In this document: piece after piece, positions 1 to 7,822 of the stretch
Position numbering within the stretch: position 1 is the first letter of the stretch
Layout: each line of letters starts with the position of its first letter
DNA from: Coraliomargarita sp.
Lineage (GTDB): Bacteria; Verrucomicrobiota; Verrucomicrobiia; Opitutales; UBA953
NCBI GenBank assembly: GCA_024638885.1
Contig: JAHEJL010000015.1
Location: 1 to 37,112 of the forward strand
DNA: 37,112 nt
Direction: 5' to 3'
Program-made: the position numbers and the translations under genes
The notes under the pieces: model-generated
Told to the model about the DNA's origin: nothing
The model's input: only the letters and a program-made list of their open reading frames with translations
Database searches by the model: none

Positions 1-824
1 TCCTCGTCGACAACCCCGAGGACTTCAAGCTGGTCCAGGACCTCGTCGGCGAAGTGTCGCCGCGCTCCCGTTCCCGCGTCGAGCTGTACGCCGACCCCAT
101 CCCGGTCTTCGAACGCTATAACATCGAGCGCCAGATCGAGCAGCTCTTCCAGCGTCGCGTCCCGCTCCCGAGCGGCGGCGAGATCGTCATCGACGAGACC
201 GAGGCGCTCACGGCCATCGACGTCAACACCGGCGGCCACCGCGGCAAGGACGGCGCCAAGGACGGCAACTTCATCACCCAGGCGAACCTCGAGGCGGTCA
301 CCGAAGCCGCCCGCCAGATCAAGCTCCGCAACCTCGGCGGCCTCATCATGATCGACACGATCGACATGAAGAACCCGAAGGACCGGAAGAAGGTCTTCGA
401 CACCCTGCGCGACGCGATGGAAGACGACCGCGCCAAGCACCAGATCCTCCCGATCTCCCAGCTGGGCGTGCTCCAGATGACGCGCCAGCGCCACACGGAG
501 TCCAACACGACGTCGATGTACACCGCCTGCCCGCACTGCCAGGGCCGCGGTATCGTCAAGAACCCCCGCACGGTGTCCGTCGAGATCCAGCGCAAGCTCC
601 TCAGCGTCATCCGCCGCCTGCGCGAATCCGTCGGTCCGGACAAGGAGATCGAGATCAACATCCTCCTGCACCCGGTGAACCTCGAGCGCATCATCACCGA
701 GGACCGCGAGTTCTTCCGCGACCTCATGAAATCGTGCAAGGTCCGCCTCGGCACCAAGCCCGACCAGACCTACAGCATCGAGGCCTTCAAGCTCTTCGAC
801 AGTTCCGGCAAGGAACTGCGCTGA
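1..824 (+). CDS. rng: Ribonuclease E/G family endoribonuclease, 5'-truncated by the window edge
   Basis: An open frame runs in from the left edge (first full codon at base 3) to a TGA at 822-824, giving about 274 residues of the C-terminal half of the catalytic region. RNase E/G cleaves single-stranded RNA in rRNA maturation and mRNA decay. The DNase I-like subdomain is clear: AIDVNTGG with its metal-binding Asp near base 219, then LGGLIMIDTIDMK with the second Asp near base 354. The Zn-link CPHC (about 528-539) joins protomers in the RNase E tetramer. The protein stops soon after the small domain, so it lacks the long disordered scaffold of E. coli RNase E and is RNase G-sized at this end. 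The S1 domain should lie upstream. The GTG at 54 is internal, since homology continues through it. A hairpin terminator follows the stop. Confidence 0.93.
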   Translation, partial: LVDNPEDFKLVQDLVGEVSPRSRSRVELYADPIPVFERYNIERQIEQLFQRRVPLPSGGEIVIDETEALTAIDVNTGGHRGKDGAKDGNFITQANLEAVTEAARQIKLRNLGGLIMIDTIDMKNPKDRKKVFDTLRDAMEDDRAKHQILPISQLGVLQMTRQRHTESNTTSMYTACPHCQGRGIVKNPRTVSVEIQRKLLSVIRRLRESVGPDKEIEINILLHPVNLERIITEDREFFRDLMKSCKVRLGTKPDQTYSIEAFKLFDSSGKELR

Positions 825-844
825 GCGACGGGGTTTGTCGCTTC

Positions 845-877
845 GAGGCCTCCGGGTTCGCCCGGGGGCCTCTTCGT
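845..877. terminator. Bidirectional rho-independent terminator between the RNase E/G and ATPase genes
   Basis: GAGGCCTCCGGG (845-856) pairs with CCCGGGGGCCTC (861-872) around a TTCG loop, with one G-T wobble. A short T-rich stretch follows on the plus strand. The two flanking genes converge here, with stops at 824 (plus) and 878 (minus), so one hairpin probably ends both transcripts. Confidence 0.75.
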
Positions 878-2785
878 TTAGCGACGCGGGCGGTGGGCGA
901 GCAGGCGGAGGCCGTTGAGGCAGACCACGACGGTGCTGCCTTCGTGGACGCTGACCGCCAAGGGCAGGGGGGCGCCGCGGAAGATGACGTAGGCCGCCAT
1001 GCCGAGGGCTGCGCCGACGGAGAGGATGATGTTGAAGCGGATGGCCAGGCGGGCGCTGCGGCTCAGCTCGATCGCGTCGACGAGGCGGCCGATGCGGTCG
1101 TCGGTGAGCACGAGGTCGCTCGACTCGAGGGCGGCGTCGCTGCCGCGGCCGCCCATGCCGATGGCGACGTCGGCCGCGGCCAGGCTGGGGGCGTCGTTCA
1201 CGCCGTCGCCGACCATCGCGACGACATGGCCTTCGGCGGAATAGCGGCGGATGGCCGCCATCTTGGCGTCCGGCGTGAGCGCGGCGGCGTAGGACTGGAT
1301 GCCGACCTGGCGGGCGGCCACGGCGGCGGCTTCCTCGCGGTCGCCGGTCAGCATCACCGTGCGGATCTTGCGGTCATGCAGCGCGGCGAGGGTGGGGCGG
1401 CTCTCTTCGCGGATCCGGTCGACGAGCGTGGCGCGGATCGTGACGGTGCCGTCGGAGGCCCACACCTCGCTGACGATGGCGCCTTCGGCCACCGCGGCGG
1501 CGGGCAGGGCGCCTCCGCCGACGAACTCGCGGGTCCCGACGCTCCACCGCGTGCCGGCGACGGTGCCGGCGACGCCTTGGCCGGGCGAATTGGAGAGGCC
1601 TTGGACGGCGAGCAGTTTGGCGCCTTCTTTAAGGCAGGCGCGGACCACGCCGGCGGCGAAGGGGTGGGTCGTGGAAGACTCGAGGGTGAGGAAGGCGCTG
1701 AGGGCGCGCAGCCGGTCGGCTCCTTCCGGGAAGACCTCCAAGGCGGCGACCTCGGGTTCGCCGGCCGTCAACGTCCCCGTCTTGTCGAAGCAGACGCAAT
1801 CGACGTCGGCCAGGCGTTCGACGGCGGCGCCGCCACGGAAGAGGATGCCTTGGCGGGCGCCGGCCGCGATGGCCGCCAAGACGGCCGAGGGGACGGAGAG
1901 CACGAGCGCGCAAGGACTGAGCACGACCAGCAAGGTCATCGCTCTATAGAGAGGGGAGTCCTGGCCGACGGCGTCGGCCGGGCTCGTGAACTTGAGGAAC
2001 ACGAAGAAGAGCGCCGCGGCCGAAAGCGTGAAGATCGCGTAGGCATCTCCCCACTTGTCGATGGCCCGTTGGGCCGGCGCCTTGCTGTCCTGGGCTTCAC
2101 GGATGAGGCGGACGATGCGCTGCAAGGCGCTGTCCTTTTCGGCGCGGGTGACCTGGACGATCAGGCGTCCCCAGGAGTTGAGGGTACCCCCGGCGACGTC
2201 GCAGCCGGCCTGTTTCGGGGCCGGTTTCGCCTCTCCGGTGAGGTTGGACTCGTCCACGGCGCTCTCGCCCGAGAGGACCTTGCCGTCCGCCGGCACCAGT
2301 TCTCCGGGCAGGATCGCGACGCGATCGCCCGGGCGCAGGTCGGCGACCGGCACTTCGGTTTCCTCGTCACCGGGGCCCAGGCGGCGGGCATGCTTCGGCG
2401 ACTTGTCGAGGAGGGCGTCGATGGCGCCGCGGGTGCGGTCCATCGCATAATGTTCGATCGCGCCGGCCGTCGAGAAGAGGAAAAGCAGCAGGGCGCCTTC
2501 CAGCTGGGCGCCGACGACCCAGGCGCCGATCGCGACGACCAGCATGAGCAGATGGACGTCGACGCGCCGCTGCCTCAGCGCGGCCCAGCCGTCGATCGCC
2601 GCGTCCCAGCCGCCGGCGAGGCAGGAGGCGGCGGCGAGGGCGAGCGCCCACGGGCGGCCGGCTTCGCCGAAACGCTCCGCGCCCAATGATAGCAGGCCGC
2701 AGACGCCGCTCGCGGCCGCGAGGAACGCCAGTTGCTTCCACTCGCCCGGCGTCTCGTGTTCGTGGTCGTGCGCGTGCTCGCTCAT
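878..2785 (-). CDS. P1B-4-type heavy-metal-exporting P-type ATPase
   Basis: A 635-residue inner-membrane ATPase that should pump a transition metal out of the cytosol. The actuator motif TGE is at 183-185, the phosphorylated Asp at 334 in DKTGTLT, the HP dipeptide at 374-375, and the hinge GDGVND at 527-532. The membrane metal site reads SPC (290-292) instead of CPC, and helix 8 carries HEGST (614-618). SPC plus HEGxT marks subgroup P1B-4, whose members export Co, Fe or Zn; which metal applies here is not decidable from sequence. There is no folded N-terminal metal-binding domain, only a short His-rich start (HAHDHEH). I chose the ATG at 2785 because the possible 60-residue extension to 2965 is Arg-rich and not family-like. 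It diverges from the RHH gene across about 194 bp. Confidence 0.93.
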   Translation of the reverse strand: MSEHAHDHEHETPGEWKQLAFLAAASGVCGLLSLGAERFGEAGRPWALALAAASCLAGGWDAAIDGWAALRQRRVDVHLLMLVVAIGAWVVGAQLEGALLLFLFSTAGAIEHYAMDRTRGAIDALLDKSPKHARRLGPGDEETEVPVADLRPGDRVAILPGELVPADGKVLSGESAVDESNLTGEAKPAPKQAGCDVAGGTLNSWGRLIVQVTRAEKDSALQRIVRLIREAQDSKAPAQRAIDKWGDAYAIFTLSAAALFFVFLKFTSPADAVGQDSPLYRAMTLLVVLSPCALVLSVPSAVLAAIAAGARQGILFRGGAAVERLADVDCVCFDKTGTLTAGEPEVAALEVFPEGADRLRALSAFLTLESSTTHPFAAGVVRACLKEGAKLLAVQGLSNSPGQGVAGTVAGTRWSVGTREFVGGGALPAAAVAEGAIVSEVWASDGTVTIRATLVDRIREESRPTLAALHDRKIRTVMLTGDREEAAAVAARQVGIQSYAAALTPDAKMAAIRRYSAEGHVVAMVGDGVNDAPSLAAADVAIGMGGRGSDAALESSDLVLTDDRIGRLVDAIELSRSARLAIRFNIILSVGAALGMAAYVIFRGAPLPLAVSVHEGSTVVVCLNGLRLLAHRPRR

Positions 2786-2855
2786 GTCGTCATCGTGTCG
2801 TCGCGCGTCGCGTCGGTCAACCATCGGCGCGGTCGTCGGGCGTATCGATTTCATG

Positions 2856-2949
2856 TTTACGCGGAAGCGTGTGGACGAATTTTTTACGCGACGTCGGATG
2901 ACGCTCCGGCGACATGAAAGTTTCCTCTTGCGCAAGCGCAGTTTATACC
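2856..2949. promoter_or_regulatory. Divergent promoter/operator region between the ATPase and RHH genes
   Basis: The 2786-2979 gap is more AT-rich than its flanks. It holds a direct repeat TTTACGCG (2856-2863 and 2883-2890), a perfect palindrome CTTGCGCAAG (2927-2936), and a -10-like TATACC (2944-2949) placed for the plus-strand gene. No good -35 is visible. RHH proteins usually bind short repeats or palindromes near their own promoter, so these are candidate operators; that is inference. Confidence 0.4.
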
Positions 2950-2979
2950 TATCACTCGATATCAAGAGTTAACCGCAAC

Positions 2980-3375
2980 GTGACGAACCGAACCGAAACC
3001 CCGAGCGAAAGCCTGATCACCGTGTCGCTTCCCCCGAAGCTTCACTCTGAAGTGGTCGCCTTCCAGCATCGGTCCGGTCTCAGCACCTTGAGCGAAGTGA
3101 TCCGTCACGCGCTCGACCGTTACGACGACTCTCGTCCTTCCCTGGAGACCACCCGGTCCCGCCAGGTTTCTTTCCGCGTACCGTCGGAGCTCCGTACTCG
3201 TATCACCCGCCAGGCGCGCAACGCCCGGGTGAGCGTGGGGCGTATCGTCAGGGTGGCGCTTCAGGCGCTGCCCTCAAACCCAACAACGATCCAAAAAAAG
3301 GACACACCTATGGCTAAAAAGAAGGCTGCTGCTAAGAAGAGCGCCAAGAAGGCCACCAAAGCTAAGAAGAAGTAA
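2980..3375 (+). CDS. Tandem ribbon-helix-helix DNA-binding protein with lysine-rich C-terminal tail
   Basis: A 131-residue basic protein if it starts at the GTG at 2980; an in-frame ATG at 2914 would give 153 residues but would lie upstream of the best -10-like box. Two MetJ/Arc-type RHH units occur in one chain. The first has strand [10 protein letters not shown] followed by two helices ending near RHALDRY. The second has strand [11 protein letters not shown] and helices ending in IVRVALQAL. Arc-type proteins normally bind DNA as dimers of one RHH each, so a two-RHH chain may act as a pseudo-dimer. The last 21 residues are Lys/Ala only apart from one Ser and one Thr after the initial Met, resembling the tails of chlamydial histone-like proteins. 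That tail may instead be a separate protein (see 3310-3375). The gene diverges from the metal ATPase. Target and role are unknown. Confidence 0.72.
   Translation: MTNRTETPSESLITVSLPPKLHSEVVAFQHRSGLSTLSEVIRHALDRYDDSRPSLETTRSRQVSFRVPSELRTRITRQARNARVSVGRIVRVALQALPSNPTTIQKKDTPMAKKKAAAKKSAKKATKAKKK
3310..3375 (+). CDS. Possible nested small lysine-rich protein (21 aa), in frame with the RHH gene
   Basis: An ATG at 3310 begins a 21-residue peptide with 11 Lys and 6 Ala ([10 protein letters not shown]...KAKKK). It is preceded by one of the clearest Shine-Dalgarno sequences in the window, AAAAAAAGGA, with seven bases between GGA and the ATG, in a locally A-rich stretch that looks intergenic. No stop codon separates it from the upstream RHH frame, so it could be only the tail of that protein. 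If made separately it would be a nucleic-acid-binding micro-protein. Sequence alone cannot choose between the two. Confidence 0.35.
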   Translation: MAKKKAAAKKSAKKATKAKKK

Positions 3376-3433
3376 TTCTTCCTAGTCTTTTCCGTCCTTC
3401 GGGGCGGATGGCGCCGGCACTCCCGGTCATCAC

Positions 3434-3465
3434 AAGGACCCTCGCAAGGGGGTCCTTTTCTTTTC
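3434..3465 (+). terminator. Rho-independent terminator after the RHH gene
   Basis: AAGGACCC (3434-3441) pairs with GGGTCCTT (3450-3457), followed by a T-rich tract. It separates the RHH gene from icd, so icd needs its own promoter in 3466-3536. Confidence 0.8.
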
Positions 3466-3536
3466 CCCACCCGGCCGACCAGCGTATTGGCTTGAAACAG
3501 ACCCCCCGAACACGGTTTGTTATCTTCCACCTTACC

Positions 3537-4790
3537 ATGAGCACCCCTGCATCCGGCCGCATCACGATCGCCAACGGCAAACTCACCGTCCCTGACCATC
3601 CCATCGTCCCCTTCATCGAAGGCGACGGCACCGGTCCGGATATCTGGCGCGCCTCCGTCCGCGTCCTCGACGCCGCCGTCGCCAAGGCTTACGCCGGCAA
3701 GCGCAAGATCGAGTGGCTCGAAGTCCTCGCGGGCGAGAAGGCCTTCAAGCAGACCGGCAACTGGCTCCCTGAGGAGACCCTCACCGCCTTCCGCGATTAC
3801 CTCGTGGGCATCAAGGGCCCGCTCACCACGCCGACCGGCGGCGGCATCCGTTCCCTTAACGTCGCGCTCCGCCAGCAGCTCGACCTCTACGTCTGCCTCC
3901 GTCCCGTGCAGTGGTTCACCGGCGTGCCTTCGCCCGTCAAGAATCCCGGCAAGGTCGACATGGTGATCTTCCGCGAGAACACCGAGGACATCTACGCCGG
4001 CATCGACTTCGAAGCCGGTTCCGAGATCGCCCTCAAGACGCTCGAGTTCATCAAGGCCAACTTCCCGAAGGAGTTTAAGAAGATCCGCTTCGGCGCCGAA
4101 CAGCCCGCCACCGTCGGCCTCGGCATCAAGCCGGTCTCCCGCCCGGGTTCCGAGCGCCTCATCCGCTCGGCCATCCAGTACGCCATCACCAACAAGCGCA
4201 AGTCGCTGACCCTCGTCCATAAGGGCAACATCATGAAGTACACCGAAGGCGCCTTCATGAAGTGGGGCTACGACCTCGCGAAGAGCGAGTTCGGCGCGGA
4301 AGAAATCGACGGCGGCCCCTGGTGCAAGATCCCCGAAGGCAAGCCCGGCGCCGGCCTGGTGATCAAGGACGCCATCGCGGACATCACCCTCCAGCAGGTG
4401 CTCACCCGCCCGACGGACTTCGACGTCATCGCCACCCTCAACCTCAACGGCGACTACCTCTCCGACGCCCTCGCGGCGCAGGTCGGCGGCATCGGCATCG
4501 CTCCGGGCGGCAACATCAACTACCTGACCGGTCACGCCATCTTCGAGGCCACGCACGGCACCGCTCCGAAGTACGCCAACAAGGACGTCGTCAATCCGGG
4601 TTCCGTCGTGCTCTCCGGCGAGATGATGCTCCGCTACATGGGTTGGACCGAAGCGGCCGACCTCGTGCTCAAGGGTCTCAACGGCGCGATCGGCGGCGGT
4701 CGCGTGACCTACGACTTCGCCCGTCAGATGCAGGGCGCGACCGAGATCAAGTGCTCCGAGTTCGGCGACGCGATCATCGCGTCGATGTGA
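3537..4790 (+). CDS. icd: NADP-dependent isocitrate dehydrogenase
   Basis: A 417-residue homodimeric cytosolic TCA-cycle enzyme that converts isocitrate to 2-oxoglutarate, CO2 and NADPH. It matches E. coli Icd almost end to end in length and motifs: IEGDGTGPD near the N-terminus, the substrate loop [13 protein letters not shown] (its Ser is the site phosphorylated by AceK in enterics), [31 protein letters not shown], and [11 protein letters not shown]. The KY pair in the last motif selects NADP over NAD. The ATG at 3537 aligns with the family start; the 43-residue extension to 3408 runs through the terminator and is rejected. There is no Shine-Dalgarno sequence. The gene appears monocistronic, with terminators on both sides. 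No aceK is in the window, so phosphoregulation is unsupported. Confidence 0.97.
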   Translation: MSTPASGRITIANGKLTVPDHPIVPFIEGDGTGPDIWRASVRVLDAAVAKAYAGKRKIEWLEVLAGEKAFKQTGNWLPEETLTAFRDYLVGIKGPLTTPTGGGIRSLNVALRQQLDLYVCLRPVQWFTGVPSPVKNPGKVDMVIFRENTEDIYAGIDFEAGSEIALKTLEFIKANFPKEFKKIRFGAEQPATVGLGIKPVSRPGSERLIRSAIQYAITNKRKSLTLVHKGNIMKYTEGAFMKWGYDLAKSEFGAEEIDGGPWCKIPEGKPGAGLVIKDAIADITLQQVLTRPTDFDVIATLNLNGDYLSDALAAQVGGIGIAPGGNINYLTGHAIFEATHGTAPKYANKDVVNPGSVVLSGEMMLRYMGWTEAADLVLKGLNGAIGGGRVTYDFARQMQGATEIKCSEFGDAIIASM

Positions 4791-4821
4791 TCGGCCGGAA
4801 CGTCACATTCTCCGCACCACG

Positions 4822-4861
4822 CCGTTGGCGGCCCCTTGGGGCTTGCCAACGGTTTGTTTTT
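4822..4861 (+). terminator. Rho-independent terminator after icd
   Basis: CCGTTGGC (4822-4829) pairs with GCCAACGG (4845-4852), with an inner GGCCCC/GGGGCT extension, followed by TTTGTTTTT. Confidence 0.9.
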
Positions 4862-4891
4862 GGGCGGAAATAAAGGCCTAAACACCATTCC

Positions 4892-5656
4892 ATGAAGCAC
4901 GCCCTCACCGCTCTCGCCCTCTCCGTCTTCGTCGCCGGCGTCAACGCCCAGAACCCGGCGCCGGCCCCCGTGGCCGTCTCCAACACGGACCTCTCCGTCC
5001 GCGCCAGCGCCTCCTGGAACAGCGTCAACGTCTTCCGCGGCCTCCAGCGCTCCAACAGCGATGGCCTCTATCAGACCGCGATCACCCTCGACTACAGCGT
5101 CCCGGGTCTTTCCGGCGCCTCGGTCTACGCCAACTTCTTCAACGCCGAAGCCCTCGAGCGCACCTACACCTTCGGCGCCCGCAAGGACCTCGCCTTCGGT
5201 GAAGTCGACGTCGGCTTCCAGCGCCTGACGGCCCCGACCGCCCACAGCATCAGCGCCGATGGCTTCACCCAGCTCGGCAGCAACTCCGAGGCCTATGCCG
5301 GCGTCTCCTTCGCGAACGTCGCCTTCAAGCCTTCCGCCTACGTCTACTATAGCTTCGATCTGCAGCAGTTCACCGTCGAGGTGGCCGGCTCCAAGTCCGT
5401 CCCGGGCTCGACGATCGGCCTTTCCGGCTTCGACCTCGTCACCAAGGTCTACGGCGGCATCAGCGACGCTTCCGCCTCCGTCTACGGTGGCAAGAACGCC
5501 TATGAATACGCGGGTGTCTCCCTTGACCTGACCCGTCAGGTCGGCCGTGGCGCCGAACTGGGCCTGGGCGCCAATTGGGCCTATAACACCGACAGCCAGG
5601 TCAAGACCGCCGGTTCTACCGTCTGGGCCCGCGTCTTCGCCAACTTCCGCTTCTAA
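4892..5656 (+). CDS. Putative outer-membrane beta-barrel protein (TorF/Gcw_chp-like)
   Basis: A 254-residue secreted protein. Residues 1-19 form a signal peptide (MKHALTALALSVFVAGVNA) with cleavage expected before QNPAP. The mature part is built of alternating polar and aromatic strands (YANFF, YVYYSFDL, YEYAGVSLDL) and ends in VFANFRF. A terminal Phe after alternating hydrophobics is the usual Bam-recognised barrel signal. The segment SWNSVNVFRGLQRSNSDGL resembles the opening strand of the TorF/Gcw_chp putative porin family. No cysteine follows the signal peptide, so it is not a lipoprotein. It sits alone between two terminators, and substrate or partner cannot be read from context. The barrel assignment is fairly safe; the family name is tentative. 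Confidence 0.72.
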   Translation: MKHALTALALSVFVAGVNAQNPAPAPVAVSNTDLSVRASASWNSVNVFRGLQRSNSDGLYQTAITLDYSVPGLSGASVYANFFNAEALERTYTFGARKDLAFGEVDVGFQRLTAPTAHSISADGFTQLGSNSEAYAGVSFANVAFKPSAYVYYSFDLQQFTVEVAGSKSVPGSTIGLSGFDLVTKVYGGISDASASVYGGKNAYEYAGVSLDLTRQVGRGAELGLGANWAYNTDSQVKTAGSTVWARVFANFRF

Positions 5657-5682
5657 GCCTCCCCTAATAATAGGGTAGGGCA

Positions 5683-5718
5683 GGGAGGCGTGGCTTAGGC
5701 CACGCCTCCCTTGTTTTT
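5683..5718 (+). terminator. Strong rho-independent terminator after the barrel protein
   Basis: GGGAGGCGTGGC (5683-5694) and GCCACGCCTCCC (5699-5710) form a perfect 12-bp stem with a TTAG loop, then TTGTTTTT. A G-rich run, TAGGGTAGGGCAGGG, overlaps its left edge. Confidence 0.93.
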
Positions 5719-5735
5719 GGCCTATTTCAGCCACA

Positions 5736-5803
5736 CCCCCGTCAAGGCGCATTCGGATGTTGACGGAGGGGGGTCCTTTCTCATGTTCCCGCTTTCCCTC
5801 TTT
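5736..5803 (+). promoter_or_regulatory. rplM upstream hairpin and possible promoter
   Basis: CCCCCGTCAA (5736-5745) pairs with TTGACGG plus GGG (5760-5770), with one bulged A and a 14-nt loop. Two readings compete. It may be a 5' leader structure for L13 autoregulation. Alternatively TTGACG (5760-5765) is a -35 box with a weak CATGTT -10 at 5782-5787, which would put the start of transcription about 10 nt before the ATG. Confidence 0.35.
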
Positions 5804-6235
5804 ATGAAGACCACGCTAGCCAAGAACGTGCAGCTCAAGGACAAGACCTGGTATGTCGTCGACGCCAAGGACCAGGTCCTGGGCCGTGTTGCCGTCAAGA
5901 TCGCCAATATTCTCCGCGGCCGTCACAAGCCCACCTACACGCCCCACGTCGACACCGGCGATTACGTCATCGTGATCAACGCCGACAAGGTCCGCCTCAC
6001 CGGCTCCAAGGAAGAGGACAAGACCTACATGTTCTACACCGGCTGGGTCGGTACCGCCTACCGCCGCACCGCCGCCGCCATGCGCGAGCGTCGCCCCGAG
6101 TTCCTGGTCACCCACGCCGTCAAGGGCATGCTCCCCAAGAACCGCCTCGCCAACGCCATGCTCCTCAAGCTCCGCGTCTACGCCGGCGAGAAGCATGACC
6201 ACGCCGCTTCCAACCCGATCCCGTTCAAGGGTTAA
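5804..6235 (+). CDS. rplM: 50S ribosomal protein L13
   Basis: A 143-residue protein, close to the usual length of about 142. L13 is an early-assembling large-subunit protein that binds 23S rRNA. Recognisable segments are KTWYVVDAKDQVLGRVAVKIANILRG, the YTPHVDTGDYVIVINADKVRLTGSK core, and AVKGMLPKNRLANAMLLKLRVYAGEKHDH. The ATG at 5804 gives the standard N-terminus; the 31-residue extension to 5711 starts inside the upstream terminator. No Shine-Dalgarno sequence is present: the preceding bases are CTTTCCCTCTTT. It is followed 18 bp later by rpsI, the conserved bacterial pairing. Confidence 0.98.
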   Translation: MKTTLAKNVQLKDKTWYVVDAKDQVLGRVAVKIANILRGRHKPTYTPHVDTGDYVIVINADKVRLTGSKEEDKTYMFYTGWVGTAYRRTAAAMRERRPEFLVTHAVKGMLPKNRLANAMLLKLRVYAGEKHDHAASNPIPFKG

Positions 6236-6253
6236 TCGACCGATCCTTTCGCA

Positions 6254-6652
6254 ATGAGCGCCAAGTCCTCCGCCATCCTCGCCGTCGGCCGTCGTAAGAC
6301 CGCCTCGGCCCGCATCCGCCTTTCCCGCGGTACCGGTTCCATCGTCGTCAACGGCAAGCCCGTCGAAGAATACCTCTACACCGAGGCCCTGGTGAAGTCC
6401 GCCACCCTCCCGATCACGACCGCCGGCCTCGATGGCCAGCTCGACGTCGTCGTCCGCGTCATCGGCGGCGGCCCCAACGGCCAGGCCGGTGCCATCTCCC
6501 ACGGTCTCGCCCGCGCGATCCAGAAGATGGACGCCACCCTCCGCGCTCCGCTCAAGAAGGAAGGCCTCCTGACCCGCGACGGTCGTATGCGCGAACGTAA
6601 GAAGCCCGGCCGCCCTGGCGCCCGCAAGCGCTTCCAGTTCTCGAAGCGTTAA
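6254..6652 (+). CDS. rpsI: 30S ribosomal protein S9
   Basis: A 132-residue small-subunit protein whose basic C-terminal tail reaches the decoding site near P-site tRNA. Visible signatures are AVGRRKTASARIRLSRG at the N-terminus, GGGPNGQAGAISHGLARAI in the middle, and the conserved tail GARKRFQFSKR. It lies 18 bp after rplM and is closed by a strong terminator, making a two-gene operon. The start at 6254 lacks a Shine-Dalgarno sequence. Confidence 0.98.
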   Translation: MSAKSSAILAVGRRKTASARIRLSRGTGSIVVNGKPVEEYLYTEALVKSATLPITTAGLDGQLDVVVRVIGGGPNGQAGAISHGLARAIQKMDATLRAPLKKEGLLTRDGRMRERKKPGRPGARKRFQFSKR

Positions 6653-6676
6653 TCCGCAGCGAGACAGGAAACCTCG

Positions 6677-6703
6677 AAGGCCCCGGCACCCCGGGGCCTT
6701 TTT
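6677..6703 (+). terminator. Rho-independent terminator after rpsI
   Basis: AAGGCCCCGG (6677-6686) and CCGGGGCCTT (6691-6700) make a perfect 10-bp stem with a CACC loop, then a T tract. It isolates the arg cluster from the ribosomal operon. Confidence 0.92.
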
Positions 6704-6765
6704 GTTGCCCAGTTCCTCGTGTCCCGCCATCACTTCGTCATCCAAACCACCTAAACTCCCAAGCC

Positions 6766-7815
6766 ATGTCCCAAAACCTGACCAAGGTCGGCATCGTCGG
6801 CGCCTCCGGCTACACCGGGGAGGAGCTCGTCCGCGTCCTGGCCCGCCATCCGCGGGTCAAGCTCGCCGCGGTCTGCTCCCGCACCTTGGCCGGGAAGTCC
6901 GTGGCCGACGAGATCCCGCGCCTTCGCGGCGTCGTCGATCCGGCGCTGCTCTTCTCCGCGTCCTCGCCCGAGGAATGCGCGAAGTCGGACGTGGATGTCT
7001 GGTTCCTGGCGCTGCCGCATGGCGTCGCCGCCGAATACGCTGCGCCGCTCGTCGCCGCCGGCAAGCGGGTGCTCGATCTTTCCGCCGACTTCCGTCTGCG
7101 CGACCTCGCGCTGTACAAGAAGTATTACGGCCATGACCATCCGGCCCCGGCCCTCGCCGCGCAGGCCCGCTACGTCATCCCGGAACTCCAGACGGACGAC
7201 GCCTGGAAGTCCGCCAAGCTCATCGCCTGCCCGGGTTGCTACCCGACCAGCATCCAGGTGCCGCTCGTGCCGCTGCTCCGCGCCGGCCTGCTCAAGCCCG
7301 AGCCGGGCCGCCTGATCATCAATTCCTACAGCGGCGTCTCCGGCGCCGGCAAGAAGGCCGACGTCGCCTTCCTGTTCTCCGAGCGCGACAGCTCGATCAA
7401 GGCCTACGGCATCCCCGGCCACCGGCACATCGCCGAGATCGAGGAGCAGTTCGGCGCCGCCGCCGGCCAGCCGGTCGTGGTCCAGTTCAACCCGCACCTC
7501 GCCCCGATGCACCGCGGCATCGCGACGACGATCGTCGTGCCCGCGCCCGGCGTCACCGTCGCGCAGGTCGAAGCCGTCTGGCAGCAGGCCTACGCCGGCC
7601 GTCCCTTCGTGACCTTGCTCAAGTCGGGCGAATTCCCCGACACCGCGCACGTCGCGAACACCAACCGGGTCGCCTGCTCCGTCGTCGCCGACGCGCGCAC
7701 GGGCAACCTCGTCATCACGTCCGTGATCGACAACCTCCTCAAGGGCGCCGGCGGCCAGGCGGTCCAGAACCTCAACCTGATGATGGGTTGGGAGGAGTCC
7801 GAAGGCCTGCGCTGA
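6766..7815 (+). CDS. argC: N-acetyl-gamma-glutamyl-phosphate reductase
   Basis: A 349-residue enzyme that reduces N-acetylglutamyl phosphate to the semialdehyde with NADPH, the third step of arginine synthesis. The Rossmann motif GIVGASGYTGEELVRVL is at residues 9-25. The catalytic Cys158 lies in ACPGCYPTS, where many homologues have NPGCYPT. Further family blocks are SADFRLRD, NSYSGVSGAGKK and HRHIAEIEEQ. The length fits the long type-1 ArgC. It is first of a six-gene same-strand run, argC-J-B-D-F-G, with argJ starting 7 bp after its stop. A TAAACT -10-like box lies 8 nt before the ATG but without a convincing -35. Confidence 0.97.
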   Translation: MSQNLTKVGIVGASGYTGEELVRVLARHPRVKLAAVCSRTLAGKSVADEIPRLRGVVDPALLFSASSPEECAKSDVDVWFLALPHGVAAEYAAPLVAAGKRVLDLSADFRLRDLALYKKYYGHDHPAPALAAQARYVIPELQTDDAWKSAKLIACPGCYPTSIQVPLVPLLRAGLLKPEPGRLIINSYSGVSGAGKKADVAFLFSERDSSIKAYGIPGHRHIAEIEEQFGAAAGQPVVVQFNPHLAPMHRGIATTIVVPAPGVTVAQVEAVWQQAYAGRPFVTLLKSGEFPDTAHVANTNRVACSVVADARTGNLVITSVIDNLLKGAGGQAVQNLNLMMGWEESEGLR

Positions 7816-7822
7816 TCTTTCC

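Noticed and set aside
734..2689. 651-residue plus-strand ORF opposite the P-type ATPase
   Set aside because: It is antisense to a gene with every family motif and has an Asp/Gly/Ala/Arg-rich shadow composition. GC-rich third positions keep the opposite frame open.
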